Assembly (NCBI RefSeq): GCF_003594915.1
Contig: NZ_QZCS01000006.1
Coordinates: 186,001-250,000 of the forward strand
From: Enterobacter chuandaensis
GTDB lineage: Bacteria; Pseudomonadota; Gammaproteobacteria; Enterobacterales; Enterobacteriaceae
Direction: 5' to 3'
Length of the DNA: 64,000 bases
Shown: piece after piece, positions 54,326 to 63,685 of the stretch
How the letters are laid out: each line of letters starts with the position of its first letter
How positions within the stretch are numbered: position 1 is the first letter of the stretch
Notes under the pieces: generated by a model
The model's database searches: none
What the model was told of the DNA's origin: nothing
What the model saw: only the letters and a program-made list of their open reading frames with translations
Program-made: the position numbers and the translations under genes

Positions 54326-55354
54326 ATGTCTGCATTTACCCCGGCAAGTGAAGTCTTGCTGCGTCACAGTGATGATTTCGAAGAAAGCCGTATTCTGTTT
54401 GCCGGAGATATGCAGGATGACCTGCCCGCGCGTTTCGACTGTGCTGAAAGCCGTGCCCACACCCAATACTACCACCACTGGCAGGTGCTGAGCCGCCAGA
54501 TGGGCGCGCGCGCGCGCTTCAGCCTGGTGGCAGAGCAGAGCGATATCGCCGACTGCGATACGCTGATTTACTACTGGCCGAAGAACAAGCCGGAAGCCCA
54601 GTTCCAGCTGATGAACCTGCTCTCCCTGCTGCCGGTCGGCTGCGATATTTTCGTGGTCGGTGAAAACCGCAGCGGCGTGCGCAGCGCTGAACAGATGCTG
54701 GAAGGCTACGCGCCGTTGAATAAAGTCGACAGCGCCCGCCGCTGTGGCCTTTATCATGGACGTCTGGAAAAACAGACAACCTTTGATGCACAGACCTACT
54801 GGGACGAGTACCAGCTTGACGGTCTGACCATCAAAACCCTGCCGGGCGTGTTCAGCCGTGACGCGCTGGATACGGGAAGCAAGCTGCTGCTCTCCACCCT
54901 GACGCCGCACACCAAGGGCAAGGTGCTGGACGTCGGCTGCGGAGCAGGCGTGCTTTCAACGGTACTTGCCAGCCATTCTCCAAAAGTGCGTTTAACCCTG
55001 TGTGACGTCAGCGCCCCGGCGGTAGAAGCCAGCCGCGCAACGCTTGCGGCCAACGGCATTGAAGGCGACGTGATTGCCAGTAACGTCTTCTCTGACGTCA
55101 CCGGCCGCTTTGACATGATTATCTCCAATCCGCCGTTCCACGACGGGATGGAAACCAGCCTCGAAGCTGCGCAAACCCTGATCCGCGGCGCGACTCGCCA
55201 CCTCAACAGCGGCGGCGAGCTTCGCATCGTCGCGAACGCCTTCCTGGCGTACCCGAAAGTGCTGGACGAAACCTTCGGCTTCCACGAGGTGATCGCCCAG
55301 ACCGGTCGCTTTAAGGTCTACCGCACCGTGATGACGCGTCAGGCAAAGAAATAA
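54326..55354 (+). CDS. rsmC: 16S rRNA m2G1207 methyltransferase
   Basis: A 342-residue class I methyltransferase made of two related halves. The C-terminal half binds SAM ([12 protein letters not shown], near residue 200) and carries the N-P-P-F catalytic motif ([10 protein letters not shown]). It methylates G1207 in 16S rRNA. Length is one less than E. coli. A REP unit follows. Confidence 0.97.
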   Translation: MSAFTPASEVLLRHSDDFEESRILFAGDMQDDLPARFDCAESRAHTQYYHHWQVLSRQMGARARFSLVAEQSDIADCDTLIYYWPKNKPEAQFQLMNLLSLLPVGCDIFVVGENRSGVRSAEQMLEGYAPLNKVDSARRCGLYHGRLEKQTTFDAQTYWDEYQLDGLTIKTLPGVFSRDALDTGSKLLLSTLTPHTKGKVLDVGCGAGVLSTVLASHSPKVRLTLCDVSAPAVEASRATLAANGIEGDVIASNVFSDVTGRFDMIISNPPFHDGMETSLEAAQTLIRGATRHLNSGGELRIVANAFLAYPKVLDETFGFHEVIAQTGRFKVYRTVMTRQAKK

Positions 55355-55370
55355 TTCGCCATGCAATCCA

Positions 55371-55400
55371 GGCCGGATAAGCGCCAGCGCCATCCGGCAA
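55371..55400. repeat. REP unit after rsmC
   Basis: GCCGGATAAGCG-CCAG-CGCCATCCGGC lies 16 nt past the rsmC stop and can form a hairpin at the end of its mRNA. Confidence 0.75.
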
Positions 55401-55459
55401 GCAGGTGTCTCAATTCCGGCCATTTTTGCAGCAATCAATAAAAGGCGCGCACTTTTCTG

Positions 55460-55487
55460 TTGACGTAATGCTGAAAACATCTAGAAT
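55460..55487 (+). promoter_or_regulatory. tRNA-Leu operon promoter
   Basis: TTGACG (55460-55465), a 16-nt spacer and TAGAAT (55482-55487), followed by a GC-rich discriminator (GCGCC), typical of stringently controlled stable-RNA promoters. It lies 42 nt before the first tRNA. Confidence 0.8.
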
Positions 55488-55528
55488 GCGCCTCCGTGGT
55501 TACGATACTTTTACAGTATCGATGGTAT

Positions 55529-55615
55529 GCGAAGGTGGCGGAATTGGTAGACGCGCTAGCTTCAGGTGTTAGTGTCCTTACGGATGTGGGGGTTCGAGTC
55601 CCCCCCCTCGCACCA
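55529..55615 (+). tRNA. leuQ: tRNA-Leu (CAG), first copy
   Basis: An 87-nt tRNA with encoded CCA. The acceptor stem pairs GCGAAGG with its 3' complement CCTCGC..., the D-arm GGCGGAATTGGTAGACGC is typical of leucine tRNA, the anticodon CAG is at 55563-55565, a long variable arm follows, and GGTTCGAGTCC forms the T-arm. Name follows the E. coli leuQPV order. Confidence 0.96.
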
Positions 55616-55643
55616 TAAATCACGTTGATATTGCTCGCACTGG

Positions 55644-55730
55644 GCGAAGGTGGCGGAATTGGTAGACGCGCTAGCTTCAGGTGTTAGTGTCCTTACGGAT
55701 GTGGGGGTTCGAGTCCCCCCCCTCGCACCA
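55644..55730 (+). tRNA. leuP: tRNA-Leu (CAG), second copy
   Basis: Identical to the first copy over all 87 nt. A 28-nt spacer separates them, so they form one transcript. Confidence 0.96.
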
Positions 55731-55762
55731 ACGAGGCGATATCAAAATAGTAAGATGACTGT

Positions 55763-55849
55763 GCGAAGGTGGCGGAATTGGTAGACGCGCTAGCTTCAGG
55801 TGTTAGTGTCCTTACGGATGTGGGGGTTCGAGTCCCCCCCCTCGCACCA
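55763..55849 (+). tRNA. leuV: tRNA-Leu (CAG), third copy
   Basis: Identical to the first two copies, after a 32-nt spacer. No clear intrinsic terminator is seen before yjjZ; the following T-rich stretch lacks a strong stem. Confidence 0.96.
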
Positions 55850-55890
55850 ATTATCTTATCTCCCTTCTGCAGTACCTCCTGTTTTCCCGG

Positions 55891-56121
55891 TTATTTGACA
55901 CTCATCGTTATCACCAGAATTGCACTGATCAATGCGACACATGATGGCAGTAACACATAGTGACGTAGTTGCTTATGCCAGATCATGCCTGACGTCATCA
56001 GCAATCCTGACACAATGATGGCCTTCCAGCTTTCGATAGTGAGATCGGCAAACATCAAACCGCCAAGGATTACGCCCGGCAGCAATACTCCCCATGCACT
56101 TCCCAGCGCCCTGTTCAACAT
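55891..56121 (-). CDS. yjjZ: DUF1435 small membrane protein YjjZ
   Basis: A 76-residue hydrophobic protein with three likely membrane segments, starting MLNRALGSAWGVLLPGVILGG and containing the conserved LRHYVLLPSCVAL. It fits DUF1435 and occupies the place of E. coli yjjZ, between the tRNA-Leu cluster and fhuF. The start at 56121 is preferred because AAAGGG lies 6 nt upstream; two longer starts read into the Fur-box-like sequence. Probably iron-regulated. Confidence 0.75.
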   Translation of the reverse strand: MLNRALGSAWGVLLPGVILGGLMFADLTIESWKAIIVSGLLMTSGMIWHKQLRHYVLLPSCVALISAILVITMSVK

Positions 56122-56139
56122 GCATCGCCCTTTCATAAC

Positions 56140-56177
56140 GATAATGATAAACAATATCATATGATAAAAATTATCAT
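56140..56177. promoter_or_regulatory. Fur-box-like repeats upstream of yjjZ
   Basis: GATAATGATAAACAATATCAT (56140-56160) and ATGATAAAAATTATCAT (56161-56177) are overlapping GATAAT/ATTATC arrays resembling the Fur consensus GATAATGATAATCATTATC. They are 20-60 nt upstream of yjjZ and about 200 nt upstream of the divergent cyclase gene. The AT-rich interval 56178-56376 shows no gene. Confidence 0.7.
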
Positions 56178-56376
56178 CTGTCAGCGCGATGAATCAAAAA
56201 AGATCGCCCTTTACCTTTATGTAGAATGACAGGAATTGCCTAAGGTGATAAATTGCTCACCTGTTAACTTCACATAAAGCTTTTCTTATAATTACTCTTT
56301 GAGTTTTTTGCATAACTTATTGCGAAATAACACCTATTTATCTGTTTTAATTAAAATTTAATAAAAACGCACGACT

Positions 56377-57441
56377 ATGACATCACACTCCTGGCGGTCT
56401 TTGGTTCAAAGAAAATATCAATTATCGTTACGTTTATTTTTATTTCTGAACGCAACTTCCGCCGTGTTCTCGGTAACAAACCCGCTCTATTCAACACGCG
56501 TGTTTTCTGTTCCTCTGATGGCTATTTTCGCCATCAGTACTGGCCTGTTCGTCTGGCACTGGAGAAAGCGCGCGCGAAAGATAAATATTCCTGTCGTTTC
56601 AGGGATATTCGGTATTTTATGGGCCTGGCAAATTGACTCAAAATTTTCGCTAATTACTCACGACCATGCGACGTATTTGATCATCGCGCTATTAACGGTG
56701 CTTTTTATCGGAACGCTGGCATTCGCCAGTAATATCAAAGCATTTACGCTCCACTCGCTCCCCGCCTTTATTGTCTGCCTGTGGTTAAGTAACCCAGATA
56801 TATGGCTGAGAATGACCTATTACTTCGCACTTCCTGTGGTGGCAGTTGCCATTCATAACATTTTGCAAAGGCGCAACGATCGCTTCGCCCAGGAGTTGCT
56901 CTCCCGTCTGCTGGAAGAACGGGAAACCCTCACCGATCTCAGCATGATGGATCCGCTAACCGGGCTTTATAATCGTCGCGGCCTGCAAAGCCGTCTGGAG
57001 AATCTGCCGGCGGTTGAAAACGGCGAACATTTTGTTCTGTTGATGGATATCGACCACTTCAAAGCCTATAACGACCACTACGGCCATATGATGGGCGATC
57101 AGGCATTGAAACGCGTTTCTGCAGCCATTCGTGATGCCGTCCGTTCTCGGGATATTGTGGCGCGTTTTGGCGGGGAAGAGTTTATGGTGCTGCTGACAAA
57201 TATTTCACTTGAACACGCCCGGCTGACGGCAGAGCGGATCCGTCAGAAAGTATACGATTTAAAAATCCCTCACCTGTTCAACGAAAGCGTGGCGACCAAT
57301 GTCACTATCAGCATCGGTATTGCTATTTTCGAGAACGAAGATGTAGAAGGTGCGCTGGAAAAAGCGGACAAAGCCCTTTACGAAGCAAAGCACCTGGGGC
57401 GCAATAACATACTGTTGAGTGAAGAACTGCAAACCGCTTAA
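56377..57441 (+). CDS. Membrane-bound diguanylate cyclase (GGDEF)
   Basis: A 354-residue protein. Residues 20-165 hold about five membrane segments; the C-terminal half is a GGDEF domain with an intact active site GGEEF at 265-269 and an intact inhibitory I-site RSRD at 256-259, so it should make c-di-GMP and be product-inhibited. The sensed signal is not evident. It lies between yjjZ and fhuF, where I recall no such gene in E. coli. Both neighbours have Fur-box-like sites. Confidence 0.9.
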   Translation: MTSHSWRSLVQRKYQLSLRLFLFLNATSAVFSVTNPLYSTRVFSVPLMAIFAISTGLFVWHWRKRARKINIPVVSGIFGILWAWQIDSKFSLITHDHATYLIIALLTVLFIGTLAFASNIKAFTLHSLPAFIVCLWLSNPDIWLRMTYYFALPVVAVAIHNILQRRNDRFAQELLSRLLEERETLTDLSMMDPLTGLYNRRGLQSRLENLPAVENGEHFVLLMDIDHFKAYNDHYGHMMGDQALKRVSAAIRDAVRSRDIVARFGGEEFMVLLTNISLEHARLTAERIRQKVYDLKIPHLFNESVATNVTISIGIAIFENEDVEGALEKADKALYEAKHLGRNNILLSEELQTA

Positions 57442-57497
57442 GCACGCGTGCCGTTAATCTGGACAAAAGTCTTGCCATTGGTATGAGCAATAGTTAG

Positions 57498-57520
57498 GAT
57501 TGGCAATCATTATCATTTAG
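57498..57520 (+). promoter_or_regulatory. Fur-box-like site upstream of fhuF
   Basis: AGGATTGGCAATCATTATC matches the 19-bp Fur consensus at 13 positions, with a fully matching right half (AATCATTATC), about 20 nt before the fhuF start. Confidence 0.75.
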
Positions 57521-57535
57521 ATTCCTATCTCAACT

Positions 57536-58324
57536 ATGGCAACGCAAACCGCACACATCGTTGAACCACTCCTCTGGCGAGCACCTCTCACCAGCGGGAA
57601 TGCGTCGCTTGCGGATGCCATACGGGATAAGATTGCTAAGACGCGTGCCCACCTGCTGGACTTTATCAGGCTTGATGAAGCGCCTCCGCATCACGCCATG
57701 ACGCTCGCTGAGTGGCAGCAGCCGTCTAAACTGCAGTCACTGCTTGCCACCTATTCCGATCACATTTATCGCAATCAGCCAACGCTTACGCGGGAAAATA
57801 AACCTCTGCTCTCGCTCTGGGCGCAATGGTATATCGGACTGATGGTTCCTCCGCTCATGCTGGCGGTATTAACCCAAAAGAGCATGCTGGCGCTCTCCCC
57901 AGAGCATTTCCATGTCGAGTTCCACGAAACCGGGCGAGCAGCCTGTTTCTGGATCGATCTGCACGAAGAGCGCGGTGCCGAGGCGCTCTCTGCACAGGAG
58001 CGTTTAGAGCAACTTATCACACAGGCACTGATTCCGGTGGTGGATGCTCTTGAAGCGACGGGAGAGATTAACGGGAAGCTTATCTGGAGTAATACCGGGT
58101 ATTTAATTCACTGGTATTTAACGGAAATGAAACCGCTGCTCGGCGATGAGAAAGTGGAGGCTCTGCGTCAGTCCTGCTTCTTTGCCAGACAGCTTTCCGA
58201 TGGCCGCGATAACCCGTTATTCCGCACCGTTGTGCTCCGGGACGGGCTTCTGGTGCGTCGCACCTGCTGTCAGCGCTATCGCCTGCCGGACGTTAAGCAG
58301 TGCGGGGATTGCACGCTGAAGTAG
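57536..58324 (+). CDS. fhuF: Ferric-siderophore iron reductase FhuF
   Basis: A 262-residue [2Fe-2S] protein that reduces ferric hydroxamate siderophores in the cytoplasm. The cluster cysteines have the characteristic C-C-x10-C-x2-C form (Cys244, Cys245, Cys256, Cys259). Length equals E. coli FhuF. A Fur-box-like site overlaps the presumed promoter. The ribosome binding site is weak. Confidence 0.96.
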   Translation: MATQTAHIVEPLLWRAPLTSGNASLADAIRDKIAKTRAHLLDFIRLDEAPPHHAMTLAEWQQPSKLQSLLATYSDHIYRNQPTLTRENKPLLSLWAQWYIGLMVPPLMLAVLTQKSMLALSPEHFHVEFHETGRAACFWIDLHEERGAEALSAQERLEQLITQALIPVVDALEATGEINGKLIWSNTGYLIHWYLTEMKPLLGDEKVEALRQSCFFARQLSDGRDNPLFRTVVLRDGLLVRRTCCQRYRLPDVKQCGDCTLK

Positions 58325-58332
58325 TCGGGCCC

Positions 58333-58377
58333 GGCCTGATGCCCTCACCCTGACCCTCTCCCTTAATGGAGAGGGAA
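58333..58377. repeat. Dispersed GC-rich hairpin repeat, copy 5
   Basis: GGCCTGATGCCCTCACCCTGA then CCCTCTCCC-TTAAT-GGAGAGGGA. Inverted orientation, slightly diverged loop. It lies just after fhuF. Confidence 0.78.
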
Positions 58378-58386
58378 CAAACACTA

Positions 58387-58420
58387 AAAACGGCAACCTG
58401 AAAGTTGCCGTTTTGCTTTT
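58387..58420. terminator. Bidirectional terminator between fhuF and the PTS gene
   Basis: AAAACGGCAAC/GTTGCCGTTTT (58387-58397 and 58404-58414) with A and T runs at both sides can end both convergent transcripts. Confidence 0.88.
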
Positions 58421-58422
58421 AC

Positions 58423-59769
58423 CTAGGCCACCTGCTGATTGTCCTCTTCCGCATTACGCTGCGCTTCTGCCGCTTCCTGCTCCAGCAGCTGCTTCTCGTA
58501 CACTTTAAAGAACGGGAAGTAGATAATTGCCGATACGCAGGCCAGAACCACAACCAGAATAGCCGCGCGGAAATCCCAGCCCAGAGCCCATGCTGCGCCT
58601 ATCGGCGCCGGTGCCGTCCAGGGAACCACTGAGATAACGCGGCCAATCAGATCAAACGTCATCGCCGCCCAGGCCAGCACGGCGTTGACCATCGGGGCCA
58701 GCAGGAACGGAATAAAGAACACCGGATTCATCACAATCGGCGTACCGAAGATAACGGGTTCGTTGATGTTGAAGAAGCTCGGTACCACGCTCAATCTGCC
58801 GATAGAGCGTAAATGCGCTGAGCGACTGCGCAGATAGCAAATCACCAGCCCCATCGTCGCGCCCGACCCGCCAATGACGATGAAGAATGTCCAGAAGGCT
58901 TCCATAAAAATATGTGGCAGAGGCTGACCGGCGGCCAACGCAGTCTGGTTAGCACCGAGGTTAGTCAGCCAGAACATCTGCAGCATCCCGGAGACAATAG
59001 CCGCACCGTGGATCCCGGCGAACCACAGCAGGTGGCCAATCAGCACTGCCAGCAGAATCGCAGGCAGCGAGTCTGCCGCCGAAACCAGAGGCTTGAAGAT
59101 CGACATAATCGCCTGGGGGATCAGCATGCCAAACTGAGACTGAATAAACAGGCTCAACGGATAGAGCGTTAACACCACCACCAGCACTGGGATCAGCAGG
59201 TCAAAGGAGTTTTTGATCATCGGTGGCACCTGGTCCGGCAGGCGAATACCAATATTATGCGCCTTAAGGAAACGCATCATCTCAACGCAGTAAATCGCCA
59301 CCAGAATCGCGGTAAAAATACCGGTCCCGCCAAGGCTATCGACAGGCAGCGTCCCTTTGGTTTTAGGGGCTGCAACCAGCAGAAACGCCATTAACGACAG
59401 CATGGCGCACATGAACGGATCCAGCTGGTGCGTTTTGACATAATGTTTGCCAAGGTTATAGGCGATGGCCGCGCAGATATAAATGGACATAATGCCCATG
59501 GTCATATCAAACGGCGTCAGGATCTGGCCTTCAAATTGTTTCGCCATATCCAGCCAGGCGCGCGCGAAGCCCCAGGTGGTATCAGGCGAAAACGGTGGGT
59601 AGGCAAACACTAATAAAAATGAACCCACAATCATGAACGGCATCGCGGAGATAAACCCATCACGAATAGCCATCACATGACGTTGGGACGAGATCCGCCC
59701 GGCAATAGGGCTCACGTAATTTTCAACGAAACGGAATATCAGATTAAACGCAGCATGGTTGGCAGACAT
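58423..59769 (-). CDS. PTS EIIC component, cellobiose/chitobiose (Lac) family
   Basis: A 448-residue inner-membrane sugar permease with about ten membrane segments and the family block FFNINEPVIFGTPIVMNP (about residues 335-352). It resembles ChbC/CelB, which transport beta-diglucosides such as cellobiose or chitobiose. No EIIA, EIIB or glycosidase gene is next to it, so it must borrow EIIAB partners encoded elsewhere, if it is active. The C-terminus is Glu/Gln-rich. It lies between fhuF and bglJ, where E. coli has no PTS gene. Confidence 0.9.
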   Translation of the reverse strand: MSANHAAFNLIFRFVENYVSPIAGRISSQRHVMAIRDGFISAMPFMIVGSFLLVFAYPPFSPDTTWGFARAWLDMAKQFEGQILTPFDMTMGIMSIYICAAIAYNLGKHYVKTHQLDPFMCAMLSLMAFLLVAAPKTKGTLPVDSLGGTGIFTAILVAIYCVEMMRFLKAHNIGIRLPDQVPPMIKNSFDLLIPVLVVVLTLYPLSLFIQSQFGMLIPQAIMSIFKPLVSAADSLPAILLAVLIGHLLWFAGIHGAAIVSGMLQMFWLTNLGANQTALAAGQPLPHIFMEAFWTFFIVIGGSGATMGLVICYLRSRSAHLRSIGRLSVVPSFFNINEPVIFGTPIVMNPVFFIPFLLAPMVNAVLAWAAMTFDLIGRVISVVPWTAPAPIGAAWALGWDFRAAILVVVLACVSAIIYFPFFKVYEKQLLEQEAAEAQRNAEEDNQQVA

Positions 59770-59955
59770 GGTTGCTCTCCTGTCAGACGTTTATTACCGG
59801 CGCACACGCGCCGCACGTTGTTCCATAAATCAGCTTCACAACCTTGCTGGCTTGCGTTCCAGCGGTACTGCTCAGACAGAATGATTTCATAATTGGCTCT
59901 TATTATTGGATACAGGGGACGTTACATACTCAGTATTAATCTACGCATCACGCTC

Positions 59956-59982
59956 TGCAACCGGTTACTGTAACCGGTTTCC
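59956..59982. promoter_or_regulatory. Double LacI-type operator upstream of the PTS gene
   Basis: TGCAACCGGTTACT (59956-59969) and TGTAACCGGTTTCC (59969-59982) each match the LacI/GalR-family pattern TGnAACCGGTTnCA, with centres 13 bp apart; together they form a larger palindrome around 59969. It is about 190 nt upstream of the EIIC start. The rest of the 328-nt gap holds no gene. Confidence 0.6.
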
Positions 59983-60097
59983 GTGATTGTGAAGAGGATC
60001 CAGAAATCAGCCATCCTGGATATTTGTTACTTAAGAGATATTTACAGAGCATAAATTCTTATGACAGATTACGCAGGATATTTGTCAGGAGGAAACA

Positions 60098-60556
60098 ATG
60101 AGTTTGCAGTCTGTACAGCAGTTTTTTGCCGACAACGCGCCGGAGATAGAGGTTATAGAACTTAGCCAGAGTACCGCGACCGTTGCGCTGGCTGCAGCCG
60201 CCCACCGCGTGGAGCCGGGACAAATTGCCAAAACCTTATCATTAAAGGTTAAAAATGAGGTGATTCTGGTCGTAGCGAAGGGTGATGCGCGTCTCGATAA
60301 CAAAAAGCTGAAAGATACGTTTGGCGCTAAAGCCCGCATGCTCAGCAGTGATGAAGTGGTCACCGTTACCGGTCATCCCGTTGGTGGCGTCTGCCCGTTC
60401 GGGCTGGAAAACCCGCTGTCAGTTTACTGCGATATCTCTTTAAAACAGTATGCAGAAGTGCTTCCTGCGGCAGGCGCAATCCACAGTGCCGTGCGTATTT
60501 CTCCAGACAGAATGGCAGAGCTGACATCCGCAAAATGGGTTGATGTTTGTATCTGA
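60098..60556 (+). CDS. YbaK/EbsC-family aminoacyl-tRNA deacylase-like protein
   Basis: A 152-residue protein of the YbaK/ProX editing-domain family. Family features include AKTLSLKVKNEVILVVAKGD with the conserved lysine, and GHPVGGVCPFGL near residue 92, the substrate-binding loop. Relatives remove wrongly attached amino acids from tRNA-Pro or related tRNAs. A strong AGGAGG ribosome binding site precedes the start. It is divergent from the PTS gene and not in this place in E. coli; its exact tRNA target is unknown. Confidence 0.85.
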   Translation: MSLQSVQQFFADNAPEIEVIELSQSTATVALAAAAHRVEPGQIAKTLSLKVKNEVILVVAKGDARLDNKKLKDTFGAKARMLSSDEVVTVTGHPVGGVCPFGLENPLSVYCDISLKQYAEVLPAAGAIHSAVRISPDRMAELTSAKWVDVCI

Positions 60557-60561
60557 CTGGT

Positions 60562-60582
60562 GCGCCAGAACGTATCTGGCGC
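60562..60582. terminator. Hairpin between the YbaK-like gene and bglJ
   Basis: GCGCCAGA/TCTGGCGC with loop ACGTA lies between two convergent genes. There is no long T run, so strength is uncertain. Confidence 0.5.
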
Positions 60583-60594
60583 GCAAAATGCAGG

Positions 60595-61281
60595 TTATAA
60601 AAACGTCGGTTTGCCTGGACCCGCTGCTCGCGGTTCTCTCACCGGGAGGTGCGTAAGAATATCCGCCGCATCAAGCAGCCCTACGTCAGAATTTACGCCC
60701 AATTTCACCATCGCATTAAACTTATGGGCACGGATAGTCTTAATATTGCGTTCAAGCTGCGTCGCGATTTCGGGGATGGAATACCCGCATGACATATAAC
60801 GCAAAATAGCCCTTTCCGTTGGGCTTAACATTCGGTTCTGACTGCAGTACCAGTGGTTCAGCATATTGTCGTTAATGCGCAGTGTTTCACTTAACAACAC
60901 CCCAAGCTCCTTCTGCAGGTGCTCAAGCGTTAACGACTTACTGACGACGCCGTGAAGACGTGAAGGCGAAAGATGGCTAATCAACCGCGCCTCCATCTCA
61001 TCCGCGACCAGGATAATGCGTTGAATATAGCTATGCGTAAATGCGAGATCCCGCAGATGCGCCAGGCAGTTACGACGTTCTTCTCGCGCATCGGAAAGCG
61101 AATAGATCAGCGAGAAAAAGTTAACGTGATGTAGCGCCTTCTTAAAGCCATTAAAATCATTGAACAGGTGCAGCTGGTAATGGCTGAGTTCGGACTGCGT
61201 AAAAAGATGCTGCAGCCCGACCGCACTCATCGTGCAATTTTCGATGATGGCGACATGTCTTGTTGAATCGGTTTTTTCCAT
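60595..61281 (-). CDS. bglJ: LuxR-family transcriptional regulator BglJ
   Basis: A 228-residue regulator with an N-terminal receiver-like domain lacking a clear phosphoacceptor aspartate and a C-terminal LuxR helix-turn-helix ([36 protein letters not shown]). In E. coli BglJ pairs with RcsB to activate bgl and other genes. It overlaps yjjQ by 55 nt and has no spaced ribosome binding site, so translation is probably coupled to yjjQ. Confidence 0.9.
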   Translation of the reverse strand: MEKTDSTRHVAIIENCTMSAVGLQHLFTQSELSHYQLHLFNDFNGFKKALHHVNFFSLIYSLSDAREERRNCLAHLRDLAFTHSYIQRIILVADEMEARLISHLSPSRLHGVVSKSLTLEHLQKELGVLLSETLRINDNMLNHWYCSQNRMLSPTERAILRYMSCGYSIPEIATQLERNIKTIRAHKFNAMVKLGVNSDVGLLDAADILTHLPVREPRAAGPGKPTFL

Positions 61282-61964
61282 TCCTCGAACTCTCCATAGG
61301 CTGACATTAAACTCAGCTCTCTCATTCCCTGTGTACTGTTGATCCAGGCATACATATCGGCATTACTCCGTAATGACAGCCGTCGCATCGCACTGTTTTT
61401 CTGCGCACTGATCGTTTTATTGCTCTTTTTCAGCAATGTGGCGATTTGGTTAATACCCCAGCCTTTGCCCAACAGACGAAGCACCTTGCGCTCAGAGTGC
61501 GTAAGGGCAATAAACTGCTCTTCGTCATCCTCAACATCCTGAGGTTCCGGAGTTAATAACGTCTGGCTTATCCGCTCTGCACGCTCGCTACCTGCACGAA
61601 TAGCGTTGACCACACCTTCAATAGGTTCCATATCAGAAAGCAACGTGCTTTCCGGCCGCATAAGCAGCTCAACGGCGATAGGATAAAACGGCCGGGAGAC
61701 CAAAAAGATCCAGTGAATGTCCCGGTACTGGTTCAATAAGCGGTAATACTCTTCGAGCGTGCCCCGCGGGTTCCTGTATTCGCCTGAAACATCAGCGATA
61801 ATTACGTCTGCGCGGCGTAACTGAAGCAGGGTTAGCTCCTGCAACGAGCGGCAATACGTCAATTCAAAATCGGGGAAATGTCGTGCCATTACGCCCCCTA
61901 ACCCGTTCTGCATGACGGGTATCCGGCTAATGACAACGCCATGTTTACCATGCAATGACAACAT
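61227..61964 (-). CDS. yjjQ: LuxR-family transcriptional regulator YjjQ
   Basis: A 245-residue regulator with a C-terminal LuxR helix-turn-helix ([36 protein letters not shown]), closely matching E. coli YjjQ there and diverging more in the N-terminal half. In E. coli it represses motility and capsule genes and is silenced by H-NS and activated by LeuO. The start at 61964 follows GGAGGG; an ATG 17 codons upstream has poorer support. First gene of yjjQ-bglJ. Confidence 0.88.
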   Translation of the reverse strand: MLSLHGKHGVVISRIPVMQNGLGGVMARHFPDFELTYCRSLQELTLLQLRRADVIIADVSGEYRNPRGTLEEYYRLLNQYRDIHWIFLVSRPFYPIAVELLMRPESTLLSDMEPIEGVVNAIRAGSERAERISQTLLTPEPQDVEDDEEQFIALTHSERKVLRLLGKGWGINQIATLLKKSNKTISAQKNSAMRRLSLRSNADMYAWINSTQGMRELSLMSAYGEFEEWKKPIQQDMSPSSKIAR

Positions 61965-62377
61965 AGACCCTCCGTGTCCATTTTTCATTTGATGAGTAAC
62001 GTTAAAACGCATCAATGTATAAGTATTTTCGTCCCTGAGTGTAAAACTAATTAATACAAGCAGAAGATGAGATATGTTCTTAGTTTAAGAAATGCCTAAA
62101 CCAGCGCTAATATCTCACAAAACACAAATAAATTTAATTCTGAACCCATTAAAATAACGACAAAATAAAATTAGAATAACTAAATACAAATATTTTATAT
62201 TTTCCTGTTAATAATTCACTGTATTGATAAATTCAAACAGGACATCTTTCACAATATGGGTGGATAACTGTTTGCACAAACCTTGATCTGCCCCCCAGCA
62301 AGAGCCACTGCACTTTGTGCTAAAAGTAGGCATTACGGGCCAACCGGCAACTATCTACCTTCACTTCAGGACACAAC
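61965..62377. other. AT-rich intergenic region between yjjQ and yjjP
   Basis: A 413-nt divergent gap, very AT-rich between about 62040 and 62270 (long A/T tracts, few G or C). No credible gene was found. The composition fits H-NS silencing of yjjQ-bglJ with LeuO as antagonist, as known in E. coli; no specific site is assigned. Confidence 0.55.
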
Positions 62378-63618
<1,241 letters not shown>

Positions 63619-63685
63619 TATTTGTGTTATTCCGCTGCCGTGGAGATAATCTTTCTGGTCCGTTTGGTGAAAATAAGGAAAGGAT

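Noticed and set aside
55769-55960. Small protein starting MAELVDALASGVSVLTDVG
   Set aside because: This is the translation of the tRNA-Leu sequence, a known false annotation.
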